A program made the position numbers and the translations under genes. The notes under the pieces were generated by a model, which saw nothing but the letters and a program-made list of their open reading frames with translations, had not been told where the DNA came from and searched no databases. From Pseudoalteromonas citrea (GTDB taxonomy: Bacteria > Pseudomonadota > Gammaproteobacteria > Enterobacterales > Alteromonadaceae), in assembly GCF_000238375.3 (NCBI RefSeq), contig NZ_AHBZ03000023.1:124001-188000 (forward strand): a stretch of DNA of 64,000 nucleotides. The letters are read 5' to 3'. Of this stretch, positions 37,991-46,103 are shown one piece after another; the first letter of the stretch is position 1, and each line of letters starts with the position of its first letter.

Positions 37991-40078
37991 TTACTTAGCT
38001 GCTTTTTTCTCTTTTTCTGCTGCAATTACTGTCTCAGCTACGTTCTGAGGACATGCTGCATAGTGTGAGAATTCCATTGAGAATTGACCACGGCCAGACG
38101 TAATAGTACGTAAGTGACCGATGTAACCAAACATCTCAGAAAGTGGAACATCACCCTTGATACGAACACCAGTAAGGCCAGCTTCTTGGTCTTTGATCAT
38201 ACCACGACGACGGTTAAGGTCACCGATTACGTCACCTACGTTGTCTTCTGGCGTGAACACGTCAACTTTCATGATAGGCTCAAGAAGTTGTGCACCCGCT
38301 TTAGGGATAGACTGACGGAAAGCGCCTTTTGCTGCGATTTCGAAAGCGATTGCTGATGAATCAACTGCGTGGAATCCACCGTCGAATAGCTCAACTTCAA
38401 CGTCTAGTACTGGGAAGCCAGCTAGAACACCTTCTTCCATCATTGACTTGAAGCCTTTCTCAACTGCAGGCCAGAATTCTTTAGGTACGTTACCACCAAC
38501 AACAGATGAAGAGAACGTGAAGCCTGAGTTCTGCTCGCCTGGCTTGATGCGGTAATCGATCTTACCAAACTGACCAGAACCACCTGATTGCTTCTTGTGC
38601 GTGTAGCTGTCTTCAATTTCTTGAGTGATAGTTTCACGGTATGCAACCTGAGGCTGACCAACGATAAGGTCTACGCCGTAAGTACGCTTAAGGATATCTA
38701 CCTTAATGTCTAGGTGCAATTCACCCATACCTTTAAGGATAGTTTCACCTGAATCTTCGTCAGTTTCAACTTGGAAAGATGGATCTTCTGCAACCATTTT
38801 ACCGATTGCAACACCCATTTTCTCGTTACCGCCTTTATCTTTAGGCTGTACCGCGATAGAGATTACTGGTTCAGGGAAGATCATCGGCTCAAGTGTACAT
38901 TCATGCTTAGGCGCACATAAAGTGTGACCCGTTTGAACGTTCTTCATACCTACAACAGCAATGATGTCACCCGCTTGCGCTGATGTTAATTCATTACGGT
39001 CATCTGCTTGCATCTCAACCATACGGCCAACACGTTCAGTTTTACCTGTTGCAGAGTTAAGTACAGTGTCACCCTTGTTAAGCACACCAGAGTAAATACG
39101 GATAAAGGTCAAGGCACCGAAACGGTCATCCATGATCTTAAACGCAAGTGCACGTAGTGGCTCGTCAACTGATACAGTTGCAACTTCACCAGTCGGCTCA
39201 CCTGTTTCTTTATCTGTAAGAGGCTGAGCGTCTACTTCTGTTGGAGAAGGTAGGTAATCAACAACAGCGTCAAGTACTAGTTGAACACCTTTGTTTTTGA
39301 ACGCTGAACCACAGTAAGTCGGGAAGAACGCAAGATCACGAGTACCTTTACGGATACACGCTTTGATTTGTTCAATAGAAGGTACTTCACCTTCCATGTA
39401 CGCTTCTAGTAGATCATCGTCTTGCTCTACAGCAGTTTCGATTAGCATCTCATGGTATTCTTCAACTTTGTCTACCATGTCAGCTGGAACGTCTAATACT
39501 TCATAGTTTTCAGGAAGACCAGTGTCATCCCAAACATATGCTTTCTTAGTAAGTACGTCAACAACACCAACGAACTCGTCTTCGATACCAATTGGTAACG
39601 TCATTACAAGTGGGTTAGCTGCTAGTACGTTAGTTACTTGGTCTACTACGCGGTAGAAGTCAGCACCCATACGGTCTAACTTGTTTACGAAGATACAACG
39701 AGCAACTTCTGACTCGTTCGCGTAACGCCAGTTTGTTTCTGATTGTGGCTCAACACCACCAGAACCACAGAATACACCGATACCACCGTCAAGTACTTTC
39801 AATGAACGGTAAACTTCAACTGTGAAGTCAACGTGTCCAGGAGTATCGATAACGTTAAAACGGTGATCTTTCCAGAAACAGCTTACTGCAGCTGACTGGA
39901 TAGTAATACCACGCTCAGCTTCCTGTTCCATGAAGTCAGTTGTTGATTCGCCATCGTGAACTTCACCAGTTTTGTGGATTTGACCAGTTAGCTTTAGGAT
40001 ACGCTCAGTGGTAGTAGTTTTACCCGCATCAACGTGCGCGAAAATACCAATGTTTCTGTATTTCGATAAATCTGCCAT
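37991..40078 (-). CDS. fusA: Elongation factor G (stand-alone copy)
   Basis: A 695-residue translational GTPase with G1 [25 protein letters not shown] (G3) and NKLDRMGA (G4), followed by domains II-V ([25 protein letters not shown]). EF-G drives ribosomal translocation and, with RRF, ribosome recycling. It stands alone with its own terminator, not in an rpsL-rpsG-fusA-tuf operon. Segments such as [12 protein letters not shown] and [13 protein letters not shown] differ from the E. coli protein and are closer to second EF-G copies of other gammaproteobacteria. A paralogue (fusA2-type) is therefore likely. Which copy is the main elongation factor cannot be decided here. Confidence 0.9.
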   Translation of the reverse strand: MADLSKYRNIGIFAHVDAGKTTTTERILKLTGQIHKTGEVHDGESTTDFMEQEAERGITIQSAAVSCFWKDHRFNVIDTPGHVDFTVEVYRSLKVLDGGIGVFCGSGGVEPQSETNWRYANESEVARCIFVNKLDRMGADFYRVVDQVTNVLAANPLVMTLPIGIEDEFVGVVDVLTKKAYVWDDTGLPENYEVLDVPADMVDKVEEYHEMLIETAVEQDDDLLEAYMEGEVPSIEQIKACIRKGTRDLAFFPTYCGSAFKNKGVQLVLDAVVDYLPSPTEVDAQPLTDKETGEPTGEVATVSVDEPLRALAFKIMDDRFGALTFIRIYSGVLNKGDTVLNSATGKTERVGRMVEMQADDRNELTSAQAGDIIAVVGMKNVQTGHTLCAPKHECTLEPMIFPEPVISIAVQPKDKGGNEKMGVAIGKMVAEDPSFQVETDEDSGETILKGMGELHLDIKVDILKRTYGVDLIVGQPQVAYRETITQEIEDSYTHKKQSGGSGQFGKIDYRIKPGEQNSGFTFSSSVVGGNVPKEFWPAVEKGFKSMMEEGVLAGFPVLDVEVELFDGGFHAVDSSAIAFEIAAKGAFRQSIPKAGAQLLEPIMKVDVFTPEDNVGDVIGDLNRRRGMIKDQEAGLTGVRIKGDVPLSEMFGYIGHLRTITSGRGQFSMEFSHYAACPQNVAETVIAAEKEKKAAK

Positions 40079-40377
40079 TATTTTGCTCTATTTAAAGTAG
40101 AAAAATTATTCGGCGGGAGTATATCACCTCTTCTAGCGAACATCATCATTGATATCGCTTAAAATGCAATCAATTTAATAAAAAGTTGCTTTTTACTAGA
40201 ATATGTAATTCAAAAATACAAATTCATCAGCGAATTAACTGAAATTATTATTAGTACCGACTGTGAAATGTTAATTTCAACACGTCATTTTATCGCTATT
40301 GCGCCTTCCCCAAGACGAGGGATTGTTTCTAACTTCATACCAAACACACCGGCTTTATATACACTGTTCATTCGAGC
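40079..40377. other. Gene-free region between fusA and the GntP permease
   Basis: 299 bases upstream of fusA, AT-rich. No open frame or RNA gene is supported. It should contain the fusA promoter, but I could not place a convincing -35/-10 pair. Confidence 0.4.
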
Positions 40378-41679
40378 TTAAAACCAAATAAAAAGCCCGA
40401 GTATCATACCTAAGCCCAATAAAGGCACCACAACAGTTAGCATGGCCAATGGCCCATAAGCCGCTTGATGTGTTTCTTTACAAATCGCGCGCACGGTTGT
40501 CACCACATAGCCATTATGAGGTAAGGTATCAATCGCCCCAGAGCTGATGGCGACCACTCGGTGTAACTCACTATTATCAACACCGAGATCCAAATAATGT
40601 GGGGCAACCAATGGTAATGCGATGGCTTGCCCACCGGATGCTGAGCCAGTAAGCCCTGCAATAACACTCACCGCAATGGCCGCACCGACTAACTCATTAC
40701 CCGGGATCTGCGTCATCAACGCCACCGCCTCTTGAAAAGCGGGAGTTTCCTTCGCAACAGCGCCAAAGCCCACAACAGCCGCGGTATTACCGATTGCAAC
40801 CAAAGCCCCTGTGGTCGCCGAGTTTACGGCGTCAGACAGATTCATCAAGTACTTAAAATTAATAATGAACAAGCTCAAAACACCGCCTAATAACGCCACT
40901 ATTAGTGCATGTTGTTGCAATACGCCATGCAATGAAAAAGATAACCCCAAAACAACCAATAACGGTAAAATACCAGTTATTGGATGAGGTAATTCTCTGG
41001 TCGCATGTTGCTCATCACTGCCTCGCACCTCAAAAACCTCTCCATTGATTTGCGCTTTTTTAATCATCCAAGTCAATAATGCATAGCCTAATAACGCCAT
41101 AAATATCGCGACGATTACGCTTTCTTGCCATGCCGCATAAGGGGAAGTATTTAAGTACTTTATCGGGATCCAATTTTGAATTTCAGGCGACCCTGCTGAT
41201 GTCATGGTAAAAGTCACTGAGCCAAAAGCCAGGGTGGCGGGAATAAAACGCCTTGGTAAATTCGCATCTTTAAACAAACTCAATGCCATTGGGTACACTG
41301 AAAATGCCACAATAAAAACACTCACTCCCCCATACGTTAATACCGCACACGACAAAACAACCGCCAATACCGCATACTTCATGCCTAAAGTACTAACAAT
41401 ACGCCCAGCAATGGCATCGGCTGCACCGGTATTTTCCATGAATTTACCAAATAAAGATCCTAATAAAAACATCAAAAACCAGGATTGCACAAAGCCAGCA
41501 AAGCCACTCATATATCCACTGATAAAGCTCACTTCCTGACTCGTTGGAAACACCATAATGCCACTGCTTAAGGCAACAACTAAAGCACACAACGGCGCAG
41601 ATATAAATAAATTAACGCCTCTTAAGGTGAGTACTATTAATGTGATTAAAGCACATGCAAGGCCAATTGAACTGAGCAT
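40378..41679 (-). CDS. GntP family permease
   Basis: A 433-residue inner-membrane protein with 12 or more hydrophobic segments. It shows GntP/ion-transporter features: FLLGSLFGKFMENTGAADAIA, LTYGGVSVFIVAF, GLTGSASGGQAIALPLVAP and SSGAIDTLPHNG near the C-terminus. GntP relatives import gluconate, other hydroxy acids or D-beta-hydroxybutyrate by proton symport. The PHNG and SGG motifs fit the hydroxybutyrate-permease-like branch, but the substrate is not certain. No catabolic partner gene is adjacent. Confidence 0.85.
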   Translation of the reverse strand: MLSSIGLACALITLIVLTLRGVNLFISAPLCALVVALSSGIMVFPTSQEVSFISGYMSGFAGFVQSWFLMFLLGSLFGKFMENTGAADAIAGRIVSTLGMKYAVLAVVLSCAVLTYGGVSVFIVAFSVYPMALSLFKDANLPRRFIPATLAFGSVTFTMTSAGSPEIQNWIPIKYLNTSPYAAWQESVIVAIFMALLGYALLTWMIKKAQINGEVFEVRGSDEQHATRELPHPITGILPLLVVLGLSFSLHGVLQQHALIVALLGGVLSLFIINFKYLMNLSDAVNSATTGALVAIGNTAAVVGFGAVAKETPAFQEAVALMTQIPGNELVGAAIAVSVIAGLTGSASGGQAIALPLVAPHYLDLGVDNSELHRVVAISSGAIDTLPHNGYVVTTVRAICKETHQAAYGPLAMLTVVVPLLGLGMILGLFIWF

Positions 41680-42086
41680 AATGTCACCTATAAATTCCTT
41701 TATACTGCCCCACTTGCTTAAATACTGTATAGCTACATAGCCTTTAACCTAAAAGCTCGTAAAGGATACAAACCTTACCAACAACGTAAATGCTCGTTCT
41801 ATCAACATATCTTTTACGCTGTGCCTAAGAGCTAGCTTGTATATTTGGCAATTCGGGGTTCTTATTATAATTAAGATTAATTTATGCTAATGGGGTGAAA
41901 AAGTACACAGATTAGAGTTTGTAATGTTGCTTAAAAGCAGTGGTTTTTAAGCGAGAAAGGGCTATCTAGTTAGGAGGTAAGTCGATTTGCTGCCTGCGCA
42001 ACGACGGGTAAGAACTTGCCATTTAAATTTAAGTTGCCATGGTATGAACTTGCACACTCTAACGCCGTCAAGGTTTGCTCAGATAA
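41680..42086. other. Gene-free region upstream of the GntP permease
   Basis: About 400 bases without a supported gene. On the minus strand a 38-codon open stretch ends at 41970 and contains HGNLNLNGKFLPVV. It could be a further fragment of the decayed gene at 42087-42397. The promoter of the permease gene must lie here but is not clear. Confidence 0.35.
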
Positions 42087-42397
42087 CTAATGCAATGTAA
42101 GCGGCATCATTTCTCCCCAGTGAAAAAGCTCCTACTCATTTATCACCCTCAATGACACCGGTGAATTCAGCTTGGATCCGCGTATCTTTGAATGATATTT
42201 TTGTCTCTGATACTGTAAACTCAGTTGGCGCTTTACCAAATGAACCTTGATTGGGGCTGCCTAATGTCTGCTATATCAACATTAACCCCAATGGTAAGAA
42301 ATATATTCGGCTGGATTTCTAGCAGCCCTCGCCATTTATCAGCAGCATTTGCTGAAATACACATCAATACGCTAACTAAAATAGTAAACCATTTCAT
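42087..42397 (-). pseudogene. Decayed exported protein, N-terminal remnant of a serine-hydrolase-type protein
   Basis: An intact start (GGGGAAG then ATG at 42397) and signal peptide (MKWFTILVSVLMCISANA) lead into ADKWRGLLEI. The frame then breaks. Homology-like sequence continues in a second frame as SPNQGSFGKAP...EFTVSETKISF...EFTGVIEGD, and in a third frame as HWGEMMPLTLH before a stop at 42087. The three frames read together resemble the small N-terminal beta domain (SPDQG-FG ... F-G-I-GD ... W--GG--PLTL) that precedes some alpha/beta hydrolase or beta-lactamase-like domains. At least two frameshifts are present and no catalytic domain follows, so it is a truncated, dead gene. Family assignment is inference. 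Confidence 0.6.
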
Positions 42398-42574
42398 TTT
42401 CTTCCCCTTAAAGCAGTCATACATTGTTTGGGCATCATAGTTAATTACACCTAGCCCGTATCTGGTTGATCTTAGTGTACATAAACGAACTTGATATGGA
42501 CTGCCTATTTGTTCGAACAGTGAAAAAACGATGTAAACGATATTAATATGCGGATAAAACAATACAGCCAAAAC

Positions 42575-42637
42575 AAATGAGAATTACTTGCAATAAGGTA
42601 TTGACAGCTGGGTTAATCTAATTGATAATCAGTCTCA
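42575..42637 (+). promoter_or_regulatory. Fur-box-like promoter of sRNA copy 1
   Basis: A Fur-box-like element AAATGAGAATTACTTGCAAT (42575-42594) precedes -35 TTGACA (42601-42606), a 17-bp spacer and -10 GATAAT (42624-42629). A second Fur-like half-palindrome, TGATAATCAGTCTCA, overlaps the -10. Confidence 0.82.
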
Positions 42638-42851
42638 ACAAAGCAAGTTTGACGGTTTGTTTTGTTACTTTACTCTGATATGTTTCTCGACCCTGAAACA
42701 CGTGCGGCACACGTTAACTGCTTGGTTGATAGTGATGTAATAACGCCCCTTATTACATCATATGTCACCCGCTCACTATTTTACTTGCTACATTGCTCAT
42801 ATCTGTGACGGTAGATATGAAAAATAGAAAAGCCCTTACAGGGCTTTTTTT
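42636..42851 (+). ncRNA. RyhB-like small RNA, copy 1 (type A)
   Basis: About 216 nt from the predicted start to the end of the T-run. Elements in order: a hairpin TGTTTC...GAAACA; a small hairpin ACGTG...CACGT; and a perfect 11-bp hairpin TGATGTAATAA/TTATTACATCA (42733-42760) exposing the loop CGCCCC. Then come the core ACATTGCTCA (42790-42799), identical to the first half of the conserved E. coli RyhB core; a CATATC/GATATG hairpin; and a terminator AAAGCCCT/AGGGCTTT with T-run (42828-42851). RyhB is a Hfq-dependent RNA that silences iron-using proteins when Fur is inactive. The start is approximate. Confidence 0.8.
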
Positions 42852-43012
42852 ATGCCTGTTATTTATACCCTATACAAAAGCTAAACTGATTAAAGCAATT
42901 GTGTAAACTCCAAACTAAATAAACAAAGAGAGCACACTCAATAAAGCTAGCAGACCTTTTAACTTCCCTCTTGCTATCACACCCAAACGTTTACTCTCAT
43001 ATTAAATAAATT

Positions 43013-43075
43013 AAATGATAATTATTTGCATTTAATATTGACAACACCTCAGATCTAACTGATAATCAATCTCAA
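43013..43075 (+). promoter_or_regulatory. Fur-box-like promoter of sRNA copy 2
   Basis: Fur-like AAATGATAATTATTTGCATT (43013-43032), TTGACA (43038-43043), 17-bp spacer, GATAAT (43061-43066). TGATAATCAATCTCA overlaps the -10. Confidence 0.85.
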
Positions 43076-43286
43076 CAAGGCGAGTTTGACGGTTTGTTTT
43101 GTTACTTTACTCTGATATGTTTCTCGACCCTGAAACACGTGCGGCACACGTTAACTGCTTGGTTGATAGTGATGTAATAACGCCCCTTATTACATTATAT
43201 GTCACCCGCTCACTATTTTACTTGCTACATTGCTCATATCTGTGACGGTAGATATGAAACGGAAAAGCCCTCACAGGGCTTTTTTT
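43073..43286 (+). ncRNA. RyhB-like small RNA, copy 2 (type A body, B-type 3' end)
   Basis: About 214 nt. The body is nearly identical to copy 1. One C-to-T change in the 11-bp stem (TTATTACATTA) keeps pairing as a G-U wobble, and the CGCCCC loop and core ACATTGCTCA (43227-43236) are unchanged. The 3' end carries the AAACGGAAAAGCCCTCACAG version of the terminator found in type B copies, so this copy is a recombinant. Confidence 0.8.
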
Positions 43287-43330
43287 ATGCCCAAAATATA
43301 CTCGCTTGTGCTTGATAACGTTAAAATATT

Positions 43331-43395
43331 AAATAAGAATTATTTGTAATAAAACTGTTGACACTCAGTCAAATCTAACTGATAATCAATCTCAA
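43331..43395 (+). promoter_or_regulatory. Fur-box-like promoter of sRNA copy 3
   Basis: Fur-like AAATAAGAATTATTTGTAAT (43331-43350), TTGACA (43358-43363), 17-bp spacer, GATAAT (43381-43386), with TGATAATCAATCTCA over the -10. The upstream part is identical to that of copy 4. Confidence 0.85.
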
Positions 43396-43592
43396 CAAGA
43401 GTGATGCATACTTAGTCTTGTTATTTGTTTCTGACCCGAAACACGTGCTGCACACGTTAATTGCTCGGTGACGGTGAACTAAACAACGCCCCTTGTGCTG
43501 TTCACCTTAACCAATCCACTATTTTACTTGCTACATTGCTCATATCTGTGACGGTAGATATGAAACGGAAAAGCCCTCACAGGGCTTTTTTT
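43393..43592 (+). ncRNA. RyhB-like small RNA, copy 3 (type B)
   Basis: About 200 nt. It differs from type A in the 5' region and in the third hairpin. There GGTGAAC (43473-43479) pairs with GTTCACC (43500-43506), with an inner ACAA/TTGT stem, still presenting the same CGCCCC loop (43487-43492). The core ACATTGCTCA lies at 43533-43542. The terminator is AAGCCCTCACAGGGCTT with T-run to 43592. Open frames across it use a TTG start and run through the terminator, so it is not read as coding. Confidence 0.8.
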
Positions 43593-43636
43593 ATGCCCAA
43601 AATATACTCGCTTGTGCTTGATAACGTTAAAATATT

Positions 43637-43701
43637 AAATAAGAATTATTTGTAATAAAACTGTTGACACTCAGTCAAATCTAACTGATAATCAATCTCA
43701 A
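43637..43701 (+). promoter_or_regulatory. Fur-box-like promoter of sRNA copy 4
   Basis: Fur-like AAATAAGAATTATTTGTAAT (43637-43656), TTGACA (43664-43669), 17-bp spacer, GATAAT (43687-43692), with TGATAATCAATCTCA over the -10. Identical to copy 3 although the RNA body is type A. Confidence 0.85.
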
Positions 43702-43914
43702 CAAGGCGAGTTTGACGGTTTGTTTTGTTACTTTACTCTGATATGTTTCTCGACCCTGAAACACGTGCGGCACACGTTAACTGCTTGGTTGATAGTGATG
43801 TAATAACGCCCCTTATTACATCATATGTCACCCGCTCACTATTTTACTTGCTACATTGCTCATATCTGTGACGGTAGATATGAAAAATAGAAAAGCCCTT
43901 ACAGGGCTTTTTTT
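43699..43914 (+). ncRNA. RyhB-like small RNA, copy 4 (type A)
   Basis: About 216 nt, with body and 3' end matching copy 1, including the perfect 11-bp stem with CGCCCC loop, the core ACATTGCTCA (43853-43862) and the AAAGCCCTTACAGGGC terminator (to 43914). Confidence 0.8.
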
Positions 43915-44074
43915 ATGCCTGTTATTTATACCCTATACAAAAGCTTAACCGATTAAAGCATTGAGTAAACTCCAAACTAAATAAACAAAGAGAGCACACT
44001 CAATAAAGCTAGCAAACCTTTTAACTTCCCTCTTGCTATCACACCCAAACGTTTACTCTCATATTAAATAAAGT

Positions 44075-44137
44075 AAATGATAATTATTTGTATTTGATAT
44101 TGACAACACCTCAGATCTAACTGATAATCAATCTCAA
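44075..44137 (+). promoter_or_regulatory. Fur-box-like promoter of sRNA copy 5
   Basis: Fur-like AAATGATAATTATTTGTATT (44075-44094), TTGACA (44100-44105), 17-bp spacer, GATAAT (44123-44128), with TGATAATCAATCTCA over the -10. Almost identical to copy 2 although the RNA body is type B. Confidence 0.85.
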
Positions 44138-44334
44138 CAAGAGTGATGCATACTTAGTCTTGTTATTTGTTTCTGACCCGAAACACGTGCTGCACACGTT
44201 AATTGCTCGGTGACGGTGAACTAAACAACGCCCCTTGTGCTGTTCACCTTAACCAATCCACTATTTTACTTGCTACATTGCTCATATCTGTGACGGTAGA
44301 TATGAAACGGAAAAGCCCTCACAGGGCTTTTTTT
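44135..44334 (+). ncRNA. RyhB-like small RNA, copy 5 (type B)
   Basis: About 200 nt, with a body matching copy 3, including the GGTGAAC/GTTCACC stem, the CGCCCC loop and the core ACATTGCTCA (44275-44284). The terminator AAAAGCCCTCACAGGGCTTTT ends near 44334. It is the last unit of the array. Confidence 0.8.
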
Positions 44335-44397
44335 ATGCCTAAAATTAAGCCATCACGGCAACACAAAGCTAAGTATGCTTATATTAAAAATAATACG

Positions 44398-44424
44398 AAA
44401 AAAGCCCTAAAAGGGCTTTTTTAT
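44398..44424. terminator. Terminator of the YlqF gene (bidirectional)
   Basis: AAAAAAGCCCT-aaa-AGGGCTTTTTT has T-runs on both strands and sits between the sRNA array and the 3' end of the minus-strand GTPase gene. Confidence 0.85.
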
Positions 44425-44447
44425 AACGCTTAATTTGGCTAGCTTGA

Positions 44448-45392
44448 TTAACGTCTGTTCTTTCTTGCTCGCGCTCTACGCTGTTTCTTTTCTTCTTCCT
44501 TGGCCGCTTTTTTCGCTTCTGCTTGTGCTCGTAGCTCTGCCACCACCACTTCTTCACGCTCACGCATCTCAGGTGTTTCCATGGTAATACGACCAATTAT
44601 TGCATCACGTAATTCGTTGATTAATATTTCAGACATTTTATGGGTATCAACCTGATTGCCACCTCGGATACAACCACGCTTTTTGCCTGCCATTTCCATA
44701 AATTCCCAGTCTTGCTCTGGCAGGTCTTCAATTTTATAGCGAGTTTGTAACAATTTAGGGTAAGCTTCTAATAAGTATTCCGCGGTATAACTGGCCACTT
44801 CTTCGTAATCAATCGCCGTATCACGAATCGCCCCTGTAGCAGCCAAACGGTAGCCTGAATTTTCATTTTCAACTTTAGGCCAAAGCATACCTGGCGTATC
44901 GTACAGCATAATACCGTCTTCAAGCTTAATACGTTGCTGCGCTTTTGTAACCGCAGGTTCGTTGCCCGTTTTAGCAACAATTCGTCCCGCAAGGGTATTG
45001 ATTAATGTTGATTTTCCAACATTTGGGATCCCCATAATCATGGCTTTAAGCTGCTTATCAATACCTACTTTATGCGGTGCTAGTTTTTTACATAACTCAT
45101 TTATTTTATGTACTTCAGCCGCTTTATCATGACCAAATGCCACCGCTTTCACACCGCTTTCTTGCTCTAAATACTTCATCCAGCGATCCGTCATCACCGG
45201 ATCGGCCAAATCCGCTTTATTTAAAATCTTGATCACAGGCTTGTCTTCACGCAGTGCAGAAACCATTGGATTTTCACTGCTATAAGGAATACGTGCATCA
45301 AGCACTTCAATAATAACGTCCATTTGCGGCATAATTTCTTTGATCTCATTACGCGCTTTGTTCATGTGTCCTGGAAACCACTGAATTGCCAT
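44448..45392 (-). CDS. ylqF: Ribosome biogenesis GTPase YlqF/RbgA
   Basis: A 314-residue circularly permuted GTPase. NKAD (G4) comes first, then the P-loop GIPNVGKS (G1) and DTPG (G3), with the N-terminal WFPGHMNKA typical of YlqF. RbgA in Bacillus acts late in 50S subunit assembly. The C-terminus is strongly basic (KKQRRARARKNRR), suiting rRNA binding. Monocistronic, divergent from yaeQ. Confidence 0.93.
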   Translation of the reverse strand: MAIQWFPGHMNKARNEIKEIMPQMDVIIEVLDARIPYSSENPMVSALREDKPVIKILNKADLADPVMTDRWMKYLEQESGVKAVAFGHDKAAEVHKINELCKKLAPHKVGIDKQLKAMIMGIPNVGKSTLINTLAGRIVAKTGNEPAVTKAQQRIKLEDGIMLYDTPGMLWPKVENENSGYRLAATGAIRDTAIDYEEVASYTAEYLLEAYPKLLQTRYKIEDLPEQDWEFMEMAGKKRGCIRGGNQVDTHKMSEILINELRDAIIGRITMETPEMREREEVVVAELRAQAEAKKAAKEEEKKQRRARARKNRR

Positions 45393-45557
45393 ACGCTATT
45401 CTCCTGCGTGAATTATTGATTAACGCGCTATTTTACCTAGTTCATCGCATAATTGCTCTAAAAGCAGAAAAAATTTATCAATCAAAGTATAAGCAGCGCA
45501 CTCTCAGCCTGATCTCTTGTATACTGCATGCCTCTGAATTTTTTGAAACTAAAAACC

Positions 45558-46094
45558 ATGGCGCTTAAATCAACTATAATAAAAACTCACCTATCTATTA
45601 GCGACATGGATAGGCATGTATACCAAGACTTATCGCTGACGTTAGCACAGCACCCATCTGAAACAGAACAACGTTTGATGGTTCGAATTTTAGCTTACGT
45701 ATTACAGTTTCAAGAACGACTAGAATTCACCAAGGGCCTATGTGCCGATGATGAGCCTGAAGTTTGGGTTAAAAATTATAGTGATGAAATAGAACTCTGG
45801 GTTGAGCTCGGCTTACCAGAAGAGAAGCGTTTGAAAAAAGCCTGTAACCGCGCGAAAAACGTCGTGCTATATACTTATGGTGAAAATAACCAACCAATAT
45901 GGTGGCAAAAGAACCAACAAAAATTGGCTAGTTATCAGAACTTAACGGTAATAAGCTTGCCCTATGATGCCACCGCACAGTTAGCTGAAATGGTCAGCCG
46001 TGCGATTACACTCACCATTACGATTCAAGATGGTGAAATATGGCTTAGTGATGAACAACATAGTGTGCACATTATACCGCAACAACTGAAGTAA
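45558..46094 (+). CDS. yaeQ: YaeQ family protein
   Basis: A 178-residue protein aligning along its length with E. coli YaeQ: MALKSTI, SLTLAQHPSETEQRLMVRIL, FTKGLCADDEPEVW, WVELGLPEEKRLKKAC, IWWQKNQ and IQDGEIWLSD. YaeQ has a PD-(D/E)XK nuclease-like fold, but its function is unsettled. The frame is open ten codons further upstream, but MALKST at 45558 matches the family start. A hydrolase gene follows after nine bases. Confidence 0.92.
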   Translation: MALKSTIIKTHLSISDMDRHVYQDLSLTLAQHPSETEQRLMVRILAYVLQFQERLEFTKGLCADDEPEVWVKNYSDEIELWVELGLPEEKRLKKACNRAKNVVLYTYGENNQPIWWQKNQQKLASYQNLTVISLPYDATAQLAEMVSRAITLTITIQDGEIWLSDEQHSVHIIPQQLK

Positions 46095-46103
46095 GAGACC
46101 TAT

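Larger units (their letters stand above)
42575..44334 (+). repeat. Tandem array of five related small transcription units
   Basis: Five repeats, each made of Fur-box-like promoter, structured non-coding body and terminator, occupy 1.76 kb with no credible gene. Bodies occur in two versions, in the order A, A, B, A, B. Spacers also occur in two versions: a ~160-base spacer at 42852-43012 and 43915-44074, and a 44-base spacer at 43287-43330 and 43593-43636. Promoter versions and terminator versions are shuffled independently of body type, which indicates repeated duplication and recombination. Confidence 0.9.

Noticed and set aside
41204-41539. 111-codon plus-strand open frame inside the permease gene
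   Set aside because: Shadow of the permease reading frame on the opposite strand, Lys/Thr-rich without features.
42398-42571. N-terminal extension of the decayed gene to a start at 42571 (112 codons)
   Set aside because: GGGGAAG and a signal peptide begin at the internal ATG 42397. The upstream part looks like untranslated sequence.
43461-43655. 64- and 76-codon open frames starting MLGDGELNN in both type B sRNA copies (also 44203-44433)
   Set aside because: They begin with TTG without a ribosome binding site, run through hairpins and the terminator, and diverge after it. The shared sequence is explained by RNA-level repeats.
42601-44334. Insertion sequence or MITE explanation of the repeats
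   Set aside because: No terminal inverted repeats, target duplications or transposase remnants. Every unit has a complete promoter and terminator in the same orientation.
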